Of a DNA stretch of 64,000 nt, positions 31,031-42,923 are shown in pieces; within the stretch, counting starts at the first letter, position 1; each line of letters opens with the position of its first letter. Below the pieces are notes generated by a model. It saw nothing but the letters and a program-made list of their open reading frames with translations. It did not search any database and had not been told where the DNA came from. Both the position numbers and the translations under genes were made by a program. The stretch comes from Paralithodes platypus (Eukaryota; Arthropoda; Malacostraca; Decapoda; Lithodidae), in assembly GCA_032716605.1 (NCBI GenBank), contig CM064519.1, positions 13,850,144-13,914,143 on the forward strand. The letters run 5' to 3'.

Positions 31031-31245
31031 TTAACCCGTACAGTACCAGGGGCGATCTTTTCATCTTATTCTGACAACTATTAGACGATTTAATTCAGCT
31101 TAGGAAGGGCCTCTACCAGTAATAAGGCTTCAAACTATCTCAACCATTCCTTATAACTATCACAGATCCTTCCCTAGTTGCATAATATCGTCTAAATATA
31201 GCTAGAATATAATACAATACACGTCGCTGGTACTCAAAGGGTTAA
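31031..31245. mobile_element. Palindromic TTAA MITE, subfamily A
   Basis: TTAACCCGTACAGTACCAGG at the left, GCTGGTACTCAAAGGGTTAA at the right. The internal pair ACGATTTAATTCAGCTTAGG / CTAGTTGCATAATATCGTCT is typical of the family. Confidence 0.82.
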
Positions 31246-31689
31246 GGTTGAGGAGAGAGAGACAGGTTGTGGAGGAGAGAGGTCACAAGGAGTACATGCA
31301 TGGTTGAAATACAGCATGTGTTATACTGACAACTCTCGTTTGAATTGGATTCCAAACAACCCGAGATCACTATGGGGATCCCTGGTGTTCTAGGATTCGG
31401 CGTTTTAAGGATTGTTATTATGATAGTTTGTGAATGTCTCATACTGTAACTTGCTAGTTTCCTACTCTTTCTTCTTGGCGTTCTAGAAACAATAATTATG
31501 ATACTTTGAGATTGTCATATTTGTTTTTCGCTGGTGTCAAACTCTGTCTTATTGATGTTCTAGGAATAGCTAATTTGATAGTTTGTGAATTTCTTATACA
31601 TTTCGTAATTCTTTTGAGTTTCGTCTTGTTTGTTTTTGCCTTAAAAAACATTCAGTATAACTAAATAAGTTGGTCACCAATTATTTTGC
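31246..31689. other. Spacer without recognised feature
   Basis: Contains imperfect ~85-bp echoes (TTCTAGGAnT.., GATAGTTTGTGAATnTC) near 31430, 31510 and 31575, a possible decayed tandem repeat. No gene. Confidence 0.45.
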
Positions 31690-31830
31690 AATATTTGAAA
31701 ACAAATATGGATTTTATAATTATGCTCTAAACATAATATGAAAATGTGTTTTAAGCCTCGGCAAAACATAATAAAAATATATGGTACTAAAATGGAATTT
31801 TGTCGTAACATGGTTGTCAATACCTTCCTA
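31690..31830 (+). repeat. Repeat R1, fragment
   Basis: TTGAAAACAAATATGGATTT through CTCGGCAAAACATAATAAA to AACATGGTTGTCAATACC matches one sub-unit of R1. Confidence 0.75.
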
Positions 31831-32039
31831 TAGACGGCACCGATTCGTACACACGCCATTTTCACCTGTGTCCCGAGGTCTGTCCACCGACAGTTAGCCC
31901 ATCGATCTGTTTAGGCCTAATAGGTCCGGTAGAGCATATACATCATTGCTATATATGGCATTAAGAGCTGAAATGTATTATAAGGGAGAAAAAAACAAAA
32001 ACGCTAAAATACATGTATAGGCCTAGGATACTGTAAAAC

Positions 32040-32150
32040 AATAAGTTTTTCAGCCAGTACCCAACCAGCGGGGGTGTGGGGGCGGCAGCCCCCACCCATA
32101 TACTAGGTTTGGTTAGGTTAGGTTAGGTTAAGTTAGGCTAATAGCCTAGC

Positions 32151-32204
<54 letters not shown>

Positions 32205-32365
32205 CCCAACCAGCGGGGGTGTGGGGGCAGCAGCCCCCACCCATATACTAGGTTAGGTAAGGTAAGGTTGTTAGGTTAGGCTAATAGGCTAGAACATTAA
32301 AAAAAAAAAAAAAAAAAAAGATACTAGGATAGGTTAGGTAAGGTTGTTAGGTTAGGCTAATGTCT
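32040..32365 (+). repeat. Three TTAGG/GC-hairpin units separated by poly-A
   Basis: Units begin at about 32062, 32208 and 32319 (the last truncated), separated by A-runs of about 46 (32155-32200) and 20 (32299-32318). Each full unit contains the hairpin GGGGGCnGCAGCCCCC and GGTTAGGTTAGG words. Confidence 0.85.
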
Positions 32366-32419
32366 TCCCAAAGTTGACTATTTTTATAACATGAGATATT
32401 AGGCTACCCACTCCACCCC

Positions 32420-32600
32420 GTGAAATCCGAGCCAGCTTTCGTCAAAAGTTGGCTTGGGTATTCACAAAATTGGGTTGTATGGGTTTGCAATTTGGGAAAA
32501 CCCGAGCCAAGTTTTAATACAAAACGCTATACTATTGTATTTTTACGCTTTTAACCCCTCATTTTCCCTGAACTTCATAGCCCTCCCCACTTGTGGGGGG
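32420..32600 (-). repeat. Inverted single copy of the 26455 repeat
   Basis: GAAAACCCGAGCCAAGTTTT and CCTCATTTTCCCTGAACTTC match the reverse complement of 26455-26540. Confidence 0.8.
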
Positions 32601-33777
32601 CGTGTTTTTAGATTGTTGGATAATGGGTAAATACTCATTTCCGCTCCTCTTCAGTATAAAACAACACTATATCTGAAGGAAAAATAAAAAAAAAAAAAAT
32701 AAAACTTACTGAAATCGCTGTCGGTCCAAAAAGTCAGGTTTACCCAAAATTGACTTGCCTTAACCTAAGTCCCCCCCCCCATACCCACAAACACTAATGG
32801 GCAATTATCTTAAATTTCCGATAACAATTATCGTTCCAGTGACCAGAATCCCTACTACTGTAAAACGAGTAAACATTAACACTTACATTAGACAGAAGCT
32901 TCCGGCCGATAACGCAAAATGCCACTCCCGCCGCACACAGACAGACACAAACACGCACGTATATACCCTCCGACGGCCACTAGCAGACTGACTTACTGAA
33001 CCTTGGACCTAAATAATTCAGAGGTTCATTTCTCCATCTCGAAGCTTCAGAGACCATTTGAACAATATGGCGCGCGGAGTTGAAAGATACTTCAGCACCT
33101 TATAATAAATTTGATGGGACTTTTAAATTAATGTTACCAATGTTACCGAGTAGAATATCATTACCAATTAGTTATTCATTTTGACATGTGTTACGTGATA
33201 ATCGTGAGAAAATAAACCGTTTCATAGGTTTTCCTTCCAAACCTGCATCATCATCATCATCATTGAGGAGTTAAAAATTAATTATCCATATAGCAAAAAT
33301 AGCAGTAACAATATAGTAATTTCGTACTGTCCAACACTAAAAACATGAATAGAATGAGTATCGTGGAAATATAGTTTGCAAAATAGTAAAGGTGCTCTCT
33401 ATATTTCTTGAACTATCCTAACATTTCGAATCAAAGAATTCAGACCAGTGAAGCCTTTGAACCATGATAGAGTGCCTTTATTTTTTCTCCTCTTCTTCTT
33501 TGTTCTACTTCTTCTTCTTCTTCTTCTTCTTATTATTAGTATTATTATTATTATATATTTTTCTTTCTTTTTGGAGCAGGTCGGTATTAATTCGTCTTGT
33601 TACCCTCACCAGACCAATCCTCGGTACCGGCTCCCTAGTTTGTCTCTCTTGTGTTTAGGCCAATTACAGTTTCAAACAAGCGTCCAGGAAATACTGAACG
33701 CAATTATGCAAAGTATTATCTCTACCGTAAGACAAAGAACGAAATGTTTACCCTCCTGGCCAGTCATATGCATAGTA
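32601..33777. other. Noncoding stretch with a CTT microsatellite
   Basis: Poly-A near 32680-32700, a C-run near 32770, and an interrupted (TTC)n/(ATT)n tract at 33478-33560. Open frames at 33448-33945 are translations of this tract and of a C-run. No gene recognised. Confidence 0.5.
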
Positions 33778-34320
33778 CCGGTACACTCACACGTACTAAA
33801 AACTGATCAGGGTTGGGTCCTTCCTCCCCCCCCCCCCCCCCTCCACCCTGGGCAGGTGGAAGGTGGGGGAAGTCCAAGTCTACCCCACCTTAGACCCCCA
33901 AACTATCCTCAACTCCCCCACCTTCCCCCTCTGGCTGCTTGTTAGTGGTTAGCCACGCTTGTTCTCATGTCTTGTAAATTATAGCTAAATCATCATTGCA
34001 CACGCTTAAAATGACCAACATGTAATATTTATCAGGAATTTATTAATACAACATGTAATTGCTTTCTCAAAATGATTCTCTATACACACAACGTGGGCTA
34101 CACGAATCTCGGCCGTAGTGGTCTTCTCTCTCTCTCTCTCTCTCTCTCTACGACCAAAATTCCAAGATGTAATATGATTTAATTATACAATAATACCGTA
34201 ATTATATCCAATCTTATTATTCACCGCCAATGCCATACACATCAACACCTCTACGAACTAGCCTAGGTTATCAAAGCACTTACGACAGTCGGACTTTATT
34301 TAAATAAAGGGAAAGGATAT
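33778..34320 (+). repeat. Repeat R4, unit 1 of a direct pair
   Basis: GTACACTCACACGTACTAAA, CACCCTGGGCAGGTGGAAG, AACTCCCCCACCTTCC, ATCATTGCACACGCTTA, CTCTATACACACAACGTGGG and a CT run are shared in the same order with 34916-35700. Confidence 0.88.
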
Positions 34321-34670
34321 ACAGTACCATACATACTATAAACGGTCTGTATTTAATAAAGGGAAAGGATATACAGTACCATACATACTATAAACGGTCT
34401 GTATTTAATAAAGGGAAAGGATATACAGTACCATACATACTATAAACGGTCTGTATTTAATAAAGGGAAAGGATATACAGTACCATACATACTATAAACG
34501 GTCTGTATTTAATAAAGGGAAAGGATATACAGTACCATACATACTATAAACGGTCTGTATTTAATAAAGGGAAAGGATATACAGTACCATACATACTATA
34601 AACGGTCTGTATTTAATAAAGGGAAAGGATATACAGTACCATACATACTATAAACGGTCTGTATTTAATT
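34290..34670 (+). repeat. 52-bp minisatellite, about 7 copies
   Basis: The unit runs from GGTCTGTATTTAATAAAGGG to CATACATACTATAAAC, virtually identical between copies. At 37444-37490 a single copy lies next to the same right flank (TTTAATTnnATGTGnCCTA), so the array here is an expansion. Confidence 0.95.
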
Positions 34671-34679
34671 TGATGTGGC

Positions 34680-34915
34680 CTATACACTAATTGCCAATCG
34701 ATTTAACCCTATTAGGTGCAGGGCGGGCCAATTTGGATCCTCCCTGATTTACTCCATTAGCTTGGATATTTTAAGACGTTTCAAACACCTCATTTGTTTG
34801 GCGATTATATGATGCTTCAACCCAATAAGGTGTCGATTTTATCTGGGCGAGCGATAGCGAGCCTGCAATTTGGGAGAAACCGACCTTTGGCCGGGAAATT
34901 TTTCTACCGAAAAAT
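34680..34915 (+). repeat. Repeat R3 copy
   Basis: CATTTGTTTGGCGATTATAT, AAGGTGTCGATTTTATCTGG, GCGAGCGATAGCGAGCCTG, CGACCTTTGGCCGGGAAATT and TTCTACCGAAAAATGTACA match the family. Confidence 0.85.
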
Positions 34916-35700
34916 GTACACTCACGCGTACTAAAAGTTGCTCAGGGGTGGGTCCTTCCTTCCCTTACTGCACCCTGGGCAGGTGGAAGGGGGGAGTCGG
35001 GTCCAAGTCTACCCCCACCTTCCACCCCCAAACTATCCCCAACTCCCCCACCTTCCTTCTCTAGCTGGCAGTTTAGTGATTAGCGACAATTGTTCTCATG
35101 TGGCAGTTAGTGATTAGCGACGATTATTCTCATGTATTGCATACTATTGTTAAACCATCATTGCACACGCTTACAATGGCCGAGATTTAACAGTTATTAG
35201 GAATGTATAAATACAATATACTCTATAATTGTATTCTCAAAATGAGTCTCTATACACAACGTGGGTTACGCGAATCTCGGCTGTAGTGCGCTCTCTCTCT
35301 CTCTCTCTTTCTTATTACACTACTTTCTACGATCAAGACAATGTGATTTCAATATAATACTACCGTAATTAAATCCGGTAAGATCCTGTGTAGCGGCTAA
35401 CTGTTTTTCAGATCCCTACTTTAACCTAACCAAAACCTAACCTAGTATATTAGTGTACTATTTATGAATGTACAATTTAAAAATATATTGTTACATTACC
35501 AAATTATTAAGATATACAGTATATACACGGTAGCCCGCTACACAGGATTATACCTTAAATCCAATCTCATAAGGTATTAAGGATGTTATGTTCACCATTA
35601 TTGCAATACACATCAACGTGCCCTCTACGATTTACTCCTAGATTCTCAAATTATTTAAATATTTACACAGTCGGGCTTTTATATCATAAAAGGAAAGGAC
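34916..35700 (+). repeat. Repeat R4, unit 2, carrying a hAT-like MITE
   Basis: A direct copy of 33778-34320 with an internal 40-bp duplication (TTAGTGATTAGCGACnATT twice at 35069 and 35105) and a 178-bp insertion at 35377-35554. Confidence 0.85.
35377..35554. mobile_element. 178-bp hAT-like MITE with 8-bp target duplication
   Basis: An exact 8-bp duplication, TTAAATCC, at 35369-35376 and 35555-35562 flanks inverted ends GGTAAGATCCTGTGTAGCGG and, inverted, GGTATAATCCTGTGTAGCGG. The sister R4 unit at about 34195-34215 has the site unfilled (AATTATATCCAATC). Eight-bp duplications are characteristic of hAT elements. Confidence 0.92.
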
Positions 35701-35737
35701 CACAGGCAAAGATAGGCTGGAATAGTGTTGCGAGTGT

Positions 35738-37424
35738 TACTATGGATTTCAAAGGCAGCGTCACACTGTTTTTCGCAAATATCTCTCAAATGAATTGTTG
35801 TATCAGTATGGTATTTCAGCACAAAGCCTGTTACACCACGACCTAATGTATAGATAATATATTACATTGCCATAAGTGGTTAGTCAGAAGTTTACTGAAG
35901 AATATTAAGTCTAATCCAGTCATCGCCTCTAGGGTCTTGTACACATTCACACGAGTGTGGGGTACTGTCTAATCCCTCCAACCCCCCTACCAACCCCCAG
36001 ACCATTACCCCAGTGCCTAGTTCACCCTCTCCCCGTCTCCCTCATTACTCCCACTCACCCTCCCTCTTTCAAAGCTGTAGTATACGGTTTATGTTATCGT
36101 GAATACTTAGGTTATTGTGATTACGTACATTAAATACTATATAATTATGTATTTAAGTATCATACTTTGCTATTATTCATACAGTTACTGCTATGTCTGG
36201 GCATGGAAACGAGAAGTGGGGCGAACGAGCATGAAAGCAAGGCATAATCCCCTTGGTAATGGCTGTTTTGCCGTATGTGTGTATTAGGAGGCCAATGCAT
36301 GCAGTCATGTGTAGTAAACCAAATACACGGAATCGTATGTTATTACGTGTGTTCTGAACCGTGTCATATGTAAAGTGTACCTTTATTGAATACATTCCGC
36401 CTCCTGTAATTGCCCCCCCCCCCCCCATCCCTCGTCACATTCTGACGATGTTTTCATGGGCAGTGATAGCGAATAAATGGTTTACAGTATTGTCATGTTT
36501 GCCTCATTTTATTCCTACAATATATTTATCGATCATAATGCATCTACTTCATGACAGTAATGTAATGTATGTAATAGTCCTAATGATACGTCACAATATA
36601 TGCAGTATATTTGGTACTTTATATTTATTTGATAAGGCTACAATGAGAGATGCAGTGATGCATAGAAGTATATGCAGTCTATAGGTGATGATGTGGTTAT
36701 CAAAGACACAAGTTAACAAAATATTAATATCTTAACTTAACCATGTTTATATTTTATGATGAATGCACAGTATTTAGCACAAATAAAAACAAGTTATCAC
36801 AATAGGTCCAGACCACAGGTAATACCAATAGAACGTGTTCTTTGTCCTTCTACCACATGTGCACAAACATCCGGTTATACAGTAATTAACAGTGTGGAAT
36901 ACGTCTTGCCTCCATAACAATTTGCACTACCCCTTGTTTACGTACTCAATAATATCGTAAGCTGCATGAATATTAGTGCATACACTATAATTATTATATC
37001 TATATATACAGACATAATATAAGTAGCTACAAGTACAGTGCATAACATGAACCGTATAATATATTGATGGGAGATGCAGGGCCAGGGAGACGAGAGTGAG
37101 GAGGGGTGTGGATGGGGAGACGGTGAGGGGTAAGGAAGGTGAGGAGGGGGAGATTTAGGGGTAGCTAAGGAGTGGTTTGGGGGGTGTTGGGGGGGGGAGG
37201 GCAAGACGAATACTACACATTCCTTTGAATGTGTACACGTGACCTCCCGGCTTCGTCTTAATATTCACGAGTAAACTGCTAACGTAACACATATAGCAAA
37301 ATGCTATATCGGCCATAAATTAGGTCGGGGTGTAACAGGCTTTGTGCTGAAATACCATACTGATACAACAATTCATTTGGGAGATATTTGCGAAAAACAG
37401 TGTGACGCTGCCTTTGAAATCCAT
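35738..37424. repeat. Large fold-back, arms of ~370-450 bp
   Basis: 35738-35850 (GGATTTCAAAGGCAGCGTCA) is the inverse of 37316-37424. Weaker inverted similarity continues inward (GTTTACTnnnGAATATTAAG, TTGTACACATTCA, C-rich block, TATACGGTTnATGTTAT) to about 36110 and 37040. The centre (36110-37040) shows no ORF with a domain. Confidence 0.8.
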
Positions 37425-37439
37425 AGCATTAGTTTCTCT

Positions 37440-37775
37440 GATTTATTCAATACCATACATACTATAAACGGTCTGCATTTAATTGTATGTGACCTATACA
37501 CTTTGATTTAATCAAGTCAATGTAGAACTTGATACAAATTACTATCAAAGTCGGTGTTAACGTTTATTAAGGTGTGAGTATAGAGCCCTTGAGTAGCAAG
37601 GCTCGCCTTCTCACTTCCCCCTTCTCTGTCTCTATCTGTGATCCCAGCCTCTCACCTCTACAAACCCCCAAATAAGGAATAGGATTAAGTGGCAGTTTTA
37701 CCATCAACTCTCCTCTATGTGTATCAAATGCATCACACACACTAATGAAGGGAAATATACCGCATTCAGACCCGT
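37440..37775 (+). repeat. Interspersed repeat, direct copy of 43806-44070
   Basis: ATCAAAGTCGGTGTTAAC, GCTCTACAAACCCCCAA-like and CACACACTAATGAAGnGAAA words occur in the same order and orientation in both. The left edge is a single unit of the 52-bp minisatellite. Confidence 0.82.
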
Positions 37776-37879
37776 TAAATCTTGGTTGTAGAAAGTGTGT
37801 GCTGTGAGAGAGTTACAAGGAATGGTTAGTATCTCAAAGACCTTCTTGTCCATTTCGGGGAAATATTCGAAGTGGAAGA

Positions 37880-38177
37880 AGATACATTTTTCAATGCACT
37901 ACACCCCTTACAGTGTGCAAAATACTATCTACTGTCTTCTTGAACTTCTCAAATGAGGAAATGATTACAACTTCTGAGGAAAGTTTCTTCCAGGTAGAAC
38001 AAATCTTAAATGGGAAACAGTTTCCGCAAATACTAGTGCCTTATCCTTTACAATTATAACTGCCAGCCATGGTTGCGTATTGTATTCATATAGAGGCTAA
38101 GCATTTTTCTATGATCCACATTACCAAACCCATTATATATTTTAAAAACTTGAATGAACTGACCTCGTAGTCTGCCT

Positions 38178-38180
<3 letters not shown>
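37880..38180 (-). pseudogene. CR1/jockey-type RT C-terminal relic
   Basis: On the minus strand one frame reads RLRGQFIQVFKIYNGFGNVD then HRKMLSLYMNTIRNHGW. After a stop and frame change it reads FPFKICSTWKKLSSEVVIIS and SFEKFKKTVDSIL. These match the end of CR1-group ORF2 (LRGDLIQVFKI...NLWNxLPxxVV...SFKxxLD). The break next to a GA microsatellite at 38181 limits its 5' side. Confidence 0.85.

Positions 38181-38249
<69 letters not shown>
38181..38249. repeat. (GA)n microsatellite
   Basis: About 34 uninterrupted GA units. Confidence 0.98.
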
Positions 38250-38250
<1 letters not shown>

Positions 38251-38324
38251 CAGATCACTACAGCTGAGATTCTTGTAACCAACGTTGTGTATAGAGACTC
38301 ATTTTGAGAATACAATTATATAGT

Positions 38325-38835
38325 ATACTAGCAGGGATACCCGGCGTTGCCCGGGTAATCACCATAATCACCATCACTACTACCACCACTACTACTACCA
38401 TAATCACCATCATCAATCATTACTACCACAATCATCACAATACTACTACTACCATAATCACCGGCCTCGACCTCCCTGTGCCTCATTAAACGGCGACCTC
38501 GATTTCGGCCGCTAAATGACCTCCGATTTTGGATCTGACCTCATCCGTACCCCCATTTTGGGGAGCTGCGAACAACTTTCGTTCCATACACCTTTTCGAT
38601 CGGAGGCCTCCTTTTGCCCCAAACGGCAATTTTGCTCAATGTTTTTCATTTTTTTTTTTTTTTTTTCAATTTCGGCCTCGAAACGACCTCCGATCGTCGC
38701 CTCGCCCCCTCTATGACCTGACCCAAGTCAATTGACACCTACATGCAAAGTTTCAGCTCCCCAGGTCCAAAACGGCGGCCGCCTATTAAGAACACACACA
38801 CACACAGACCATCTAAAATAATATATAGATTGTAT
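38325..38835 (+). repeat. Repeat with ACCCGGCGTTGCCCGGGT hairpin and ACACAGACC tail
   Basis: Starts near ACTAGCAGGGATACCCGGCG; after the hairpin comes an (ATC/ACT)-rich trinucleotide tract, then a GGCCTCGA/GACCTCCGAT-rich body, and CAAAGTTTCAGCTCC... to (CA)n CAGACC. The start and tail resemble a widespread invertebrate short element, but I cannot name its class. Confidence 0.55.
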
Positions 38836-38871
38836 TAAAAAAATCCTAATAAATATTAAATGTTGGCCATT

Positions 38872-38945
38872 GTAAGCATGTGCAATGATGGTTTAACAAT
38901 AATTGTAAGCATGTGCAATGATGGTTTAACAATAATTGTAAGTAA
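38872..38945 (+). repeat. 33-bp tandem repeat at the element X target
   Basis: GTAAGCATGTGCAATGATGG... occurs at 38875 and 38908; a third copy starts at 43337 immediately right of element X. Confidence 0.92.
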
Positions 38946-40596
38946 AATGCCCCAGAACAAGAAGCCCACCACAGAAGCCACGAGCGAACACCACACAGAA
39001 ACACCCGGAAGAAAGGTCCACAGAACGAAAGGACCAGCTGACCGAGCCCGCCATTCCAGGCAGGCCCAAGCCCGCAGGGCTAAACAGCTCCAGGACACAC
39101 CCATTTACCTTTTCTAAAACCGACCATTTTCCACACCTCACGTACACTAACCCCTCGTGTCCTACACTTATTAACTACAAAGATGATGAACAGGAATATA
39201 CATTCATATTAAAAACACCCATGCCTGTCCCGACGTTGAGCCAATGCCAACACATCAGACAGCCATAATTATATCTATGTATGTTCTTGCATCCGAGAAG
39301 TAGATGTTATATATCTTAGAAGTTAAAGCACCCACGCTGTCCCTAGATCTCTTATATCATTTTCCATGACGAGTATAGATATATGTAACCCGTGCTCAGT
39401 CGCCCCTTGCATTGCTCCTCTAGTAACTAAGTATTAATATTAACATTCCCTAACATCTTGTCTTGCCAGACTAAGCTTCTGAAGACCCATCGCCCCATAA
39501 ATCTATGTATGCAACCCTTAGGTTAAGTATTTTTATCCGCCATTGTGTTCACCTTTTTCCATTTACTTTCCACAATTGTCATACGTCTTCCCCTTGCCTC
39601 CTTCGTATCCACAGTCCACACTACGCCAATTGACTTCGTGTCTTACACCTCTTACCCCAACCAGAGATTATATAAGATAACCTGGTTATCAGTATCTGTC
39701 ATAAGTACCCCGAAACAATAACTAAGTACCCCTACGAACTGCCACTGTGGTTGGTATTTTATATTTAATAGAAAACGCAGTTCCCAGGGCCAACTAATAG
39801 TATCCATAACCCTCTGACTGATCACATAACTCTATCTTTTCCAGACTCATATACCACCCCATAGTTGCATTCCCCGGTAGCATTTGGCTAACGTATTCTA
39901 CTGCCTTTTCAAACTTCCATATCAATTGTAGCCTAATGCCACCCCCACGCCCAGGGACCTTAGGGGCAAAATTTCCCTGTAGCCCTTGAACTCTCCCCCC
40001 CCTCTCATTAAGACACCCGCGCTTCTCGACTCTTGTCCGACCTAGCCTCTCTCTCATACCTCTTGAAGATCCTTGAATTGTCCGTTACTAACGCTCTCCA
40101 ACCTTTTATATATACTCCTATCCAGCCTACCTTCACTTAGTAGGCCAGAACAACATTAGAACTTTACTAGCCCCTTGCATGCCATCTATTCTCTTACAAC
40201 ACATTCACAACCCTGCACCCAATGGTCGTCGGTGCGAGGCTAGCCGCCCCGCCAGTAACTAACTTCTATTGTCATACTTCCAGATAAATGTGGCAGAGTT
40301 AGCAACCCAGTCTCCACCATATCCAGCAAACCCTACAATTAACAACCAGCCGAGTAAAACCAGCTAGCTAAGGCACCTTCGGTTTTGGTATTAAAGACAC
40401 TCACATCTGTCTCATACACAGAGGGTTATTACAAACACTGGTGATATGGCAAGCCCCTAGCCACAGCCGCCGGACGACTATATCAGAGAGGGCGCCCAGC
40501 TCCCCCTTTTTGCCCACCCGAGGAGGGAGACCCCCACCCCCGCGGAGGTATACCTGGCCCCTGTTTTGACTCTCGAGTCATTGCCAGGTAGCACAG

Positions 40597-41420
40597 GAAT
40601 TCTTCCTATCAATGAACTAACCATGAATGACTAACACCTTTACTAACCTCTATTACCTCACAATAAACCATTTACCTTTCTTGCATGCTCTGATCACTAA
40701 ATTAGCACCTCAGCTATACCATAGAATGAAGATTGAACAATCTAGAGAGACGCTCCTATCACAGCTGTCCCCATCCTCCTCGCAAAGTAGATCCAGTCTC
40801 TCTCCCCTAAATACGTCCAGTATAGCCAAAATAGTACCTCTTACTAAGGCTCAGTTATATGAAAATATAAAGGCTTCCTATCGCCCTGTGCCACAACAGT
40901 AAATACCATCTTACCTAGTCCCCATATCTATTGAGAGCTCAATTAAGTCCATAAGACTCGAGATCCCTACTGTCTGCAGGGTCCAGAACCGAGCCTATAA
41001 ATCTAACTCCCGCCCCCAGTCAAATCAGTTGAAAGCTAGACACCAACCAGTGGTCACTACCCTGCAGTTTACCTCTAGCTCTGCCCTTGTGTTGTTCCGG
41101 AGTTGAGAGATTCCAGATCCGGCAGACTCCGTGGCAGAGAAGACTGATAGAAGCATCTGTCCATGTACAAGTCCTAACGTGCACCTTATAACCTTCACAC
41201 AAATTCGTGGGTATATAAGTGTGTAGCCAGCAACGATCATCAAGAGATCCGACTTGAGAACTTCCTACATTTTGGACCATCTGGACGGCCGAGGAACCAG
41301 TCGTTAGCCCCCAACATCACCGGAAGCAAGATAACCAGGACCAGATCTACCCATACTATTCAAGATTCATGTTACTAGTACTAAGTGTTATAGTACTAGC
41401 TTGATACGCACCTATTAACT
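40597..41420 (+). repeat. Element X inverted duplication, arm 1
   Basis: Nearly identical, inverted, to 42100-42923; even the incidental 91- and 86-codon frames differ by at most one residue. The outer end of both arms is GAATTC. Confidence 0.93.
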
Positions 41421-42099
41421 TTCTATAAAGTGGCTAAGACCTTGCCCAGTGTAATTCATATTTAACCATTCCATTTGGGACGTACTAAGCGATCAGTGTT
41501 TTTTATTAACAGGCGACCTTGACTCTCGTAATTACCTTATTCAGATATTAAAACTCTAGTGATATCTAACGTTCGCCCACTGATTCGTGTTCTACATATT
41601 TCTGCCTTAAGAATATCAAACTTAGTTCAGTACCCCCATGAGGTTGCTAGAGATTTCCGTGTTCTATAATATACGCGTCTAATCCTAACTGTGAGTTGCT
41701 ACGTGGGCACGCGACCAGCCAGCAAGAGGTAAAATCAGTGACAGTGAATTATACGAATATATTGAGGTCTTCCAGTAAAATATAAACTTGCTAATTAAAC
41801 CCGTGATCAGAAGAATATACCTGAACGTTGGAAGTGGGAGACTAGGCTCCATCCAAATCCGCAAATGCTAGCAGTTCCCTTCTATCATTTGTTTTGTGCA
41901 AATATAACTATCTTTCTATGCTCTTTATTTCTTTATTTCAATAAACGTGAACTTGTGTCGTGTTACTGTGTGTTTATTTTGTGTTCTCTATTCCTCATAC
42001 CTTGTATTGTGCATGCAGCCTTCTATACCCAGTCATTCAGAACTCACATTACCCAAGTTAAACCTGTAGAAAAACAGGGCATAACATTTTCATCTTTGT

Positions 42100-42923
42100 A
42101 GTTAATAGGTGCGTATCAAGCTAGTACTATAACACTTAGTACTAGTAACATGAATCTTGAATAGTATGGGTAGATCTGGTCCTGGTTATCTTGCTTCCGG
42201 TGATGTTGGGGGCTAACGACTGGTTCCTCGGCCGTCCAGATGGTCCAAAATGTAGGAAGTTCTCAAGTCGGATCTCTTGATGATCGTTGCTGGCTACACA
42301 CTTATATACCCACGAATTTGTGTGAAGGTTATAAGGTGCACGTTAGGACTTGTACATGGACAGATGCTTCTATCAGTCTTCTCTGCCACGGAGTCTGCCG
42401 GATCTGGAATCTCTCAACTCCGGAACAACACAAGGGCAGAGCTAGAGGTAAACTGCAGGGTAGTGACCACTGGTTGGTGTCTAGCTTTCAACTGATTTGA
42501 CTGGGGGCGGGAGTTAGATTTATAGGCTCGGTTCTGGACCCTGCAGACAGTAGGGATCTCGAGTCTTATGGACTTAATTGAGCTCTCAATAGATATGGGG
42601 ACTAGGTAAGATGGTATTTACTGTTGTGGCACAGGGCGATAGGAAGCCTTTATATTTTCATATAACTGAGCCTTAGTAAGAGGTACTATTTTGGCTATAC
42701 TGGACGTATTTAGGGGAGAGAGACTGGATCTACTTTGCGAGGAGGATGGGGACAGCTGTGATAGGAGCATCTCTCTAGATTGTTCAATCTTCATTCTATG
42801 GTATAGCTGAGGTGCTAATTTAGTGATCAGAGCATGCAAGAAAGGTAAATGGTTTATTGTGAGGTAATAGAGGTTAGTAAAGGTGTTAGTCATTCATGGT
42901 TAGTTCATTGATAGGAAGAATTC
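42100..42923 (-). repeat. Element X inverted duplication, arm 2
   Basis: Inverse of 40597-41420. It is followed directly, at GAATTC 42918-42923, by the tail block that in copy 2 begins at 56503 with the same hexamer. Confidence 0.93.

Noticed and set aside
34290..34670. Possible CRISPR-like array of regular repeats
   Set aside because: Units are directly adjacent with no variable spacers, and the genome is eukaryotic; it is a minisatellite.
40627..42893. Pairs of identical 91- and 86-codon frames on opposite strands
   Set aside because: They are the two arms of the inverted duplication in element X; identity reflects recent duplication, not coding constraint.
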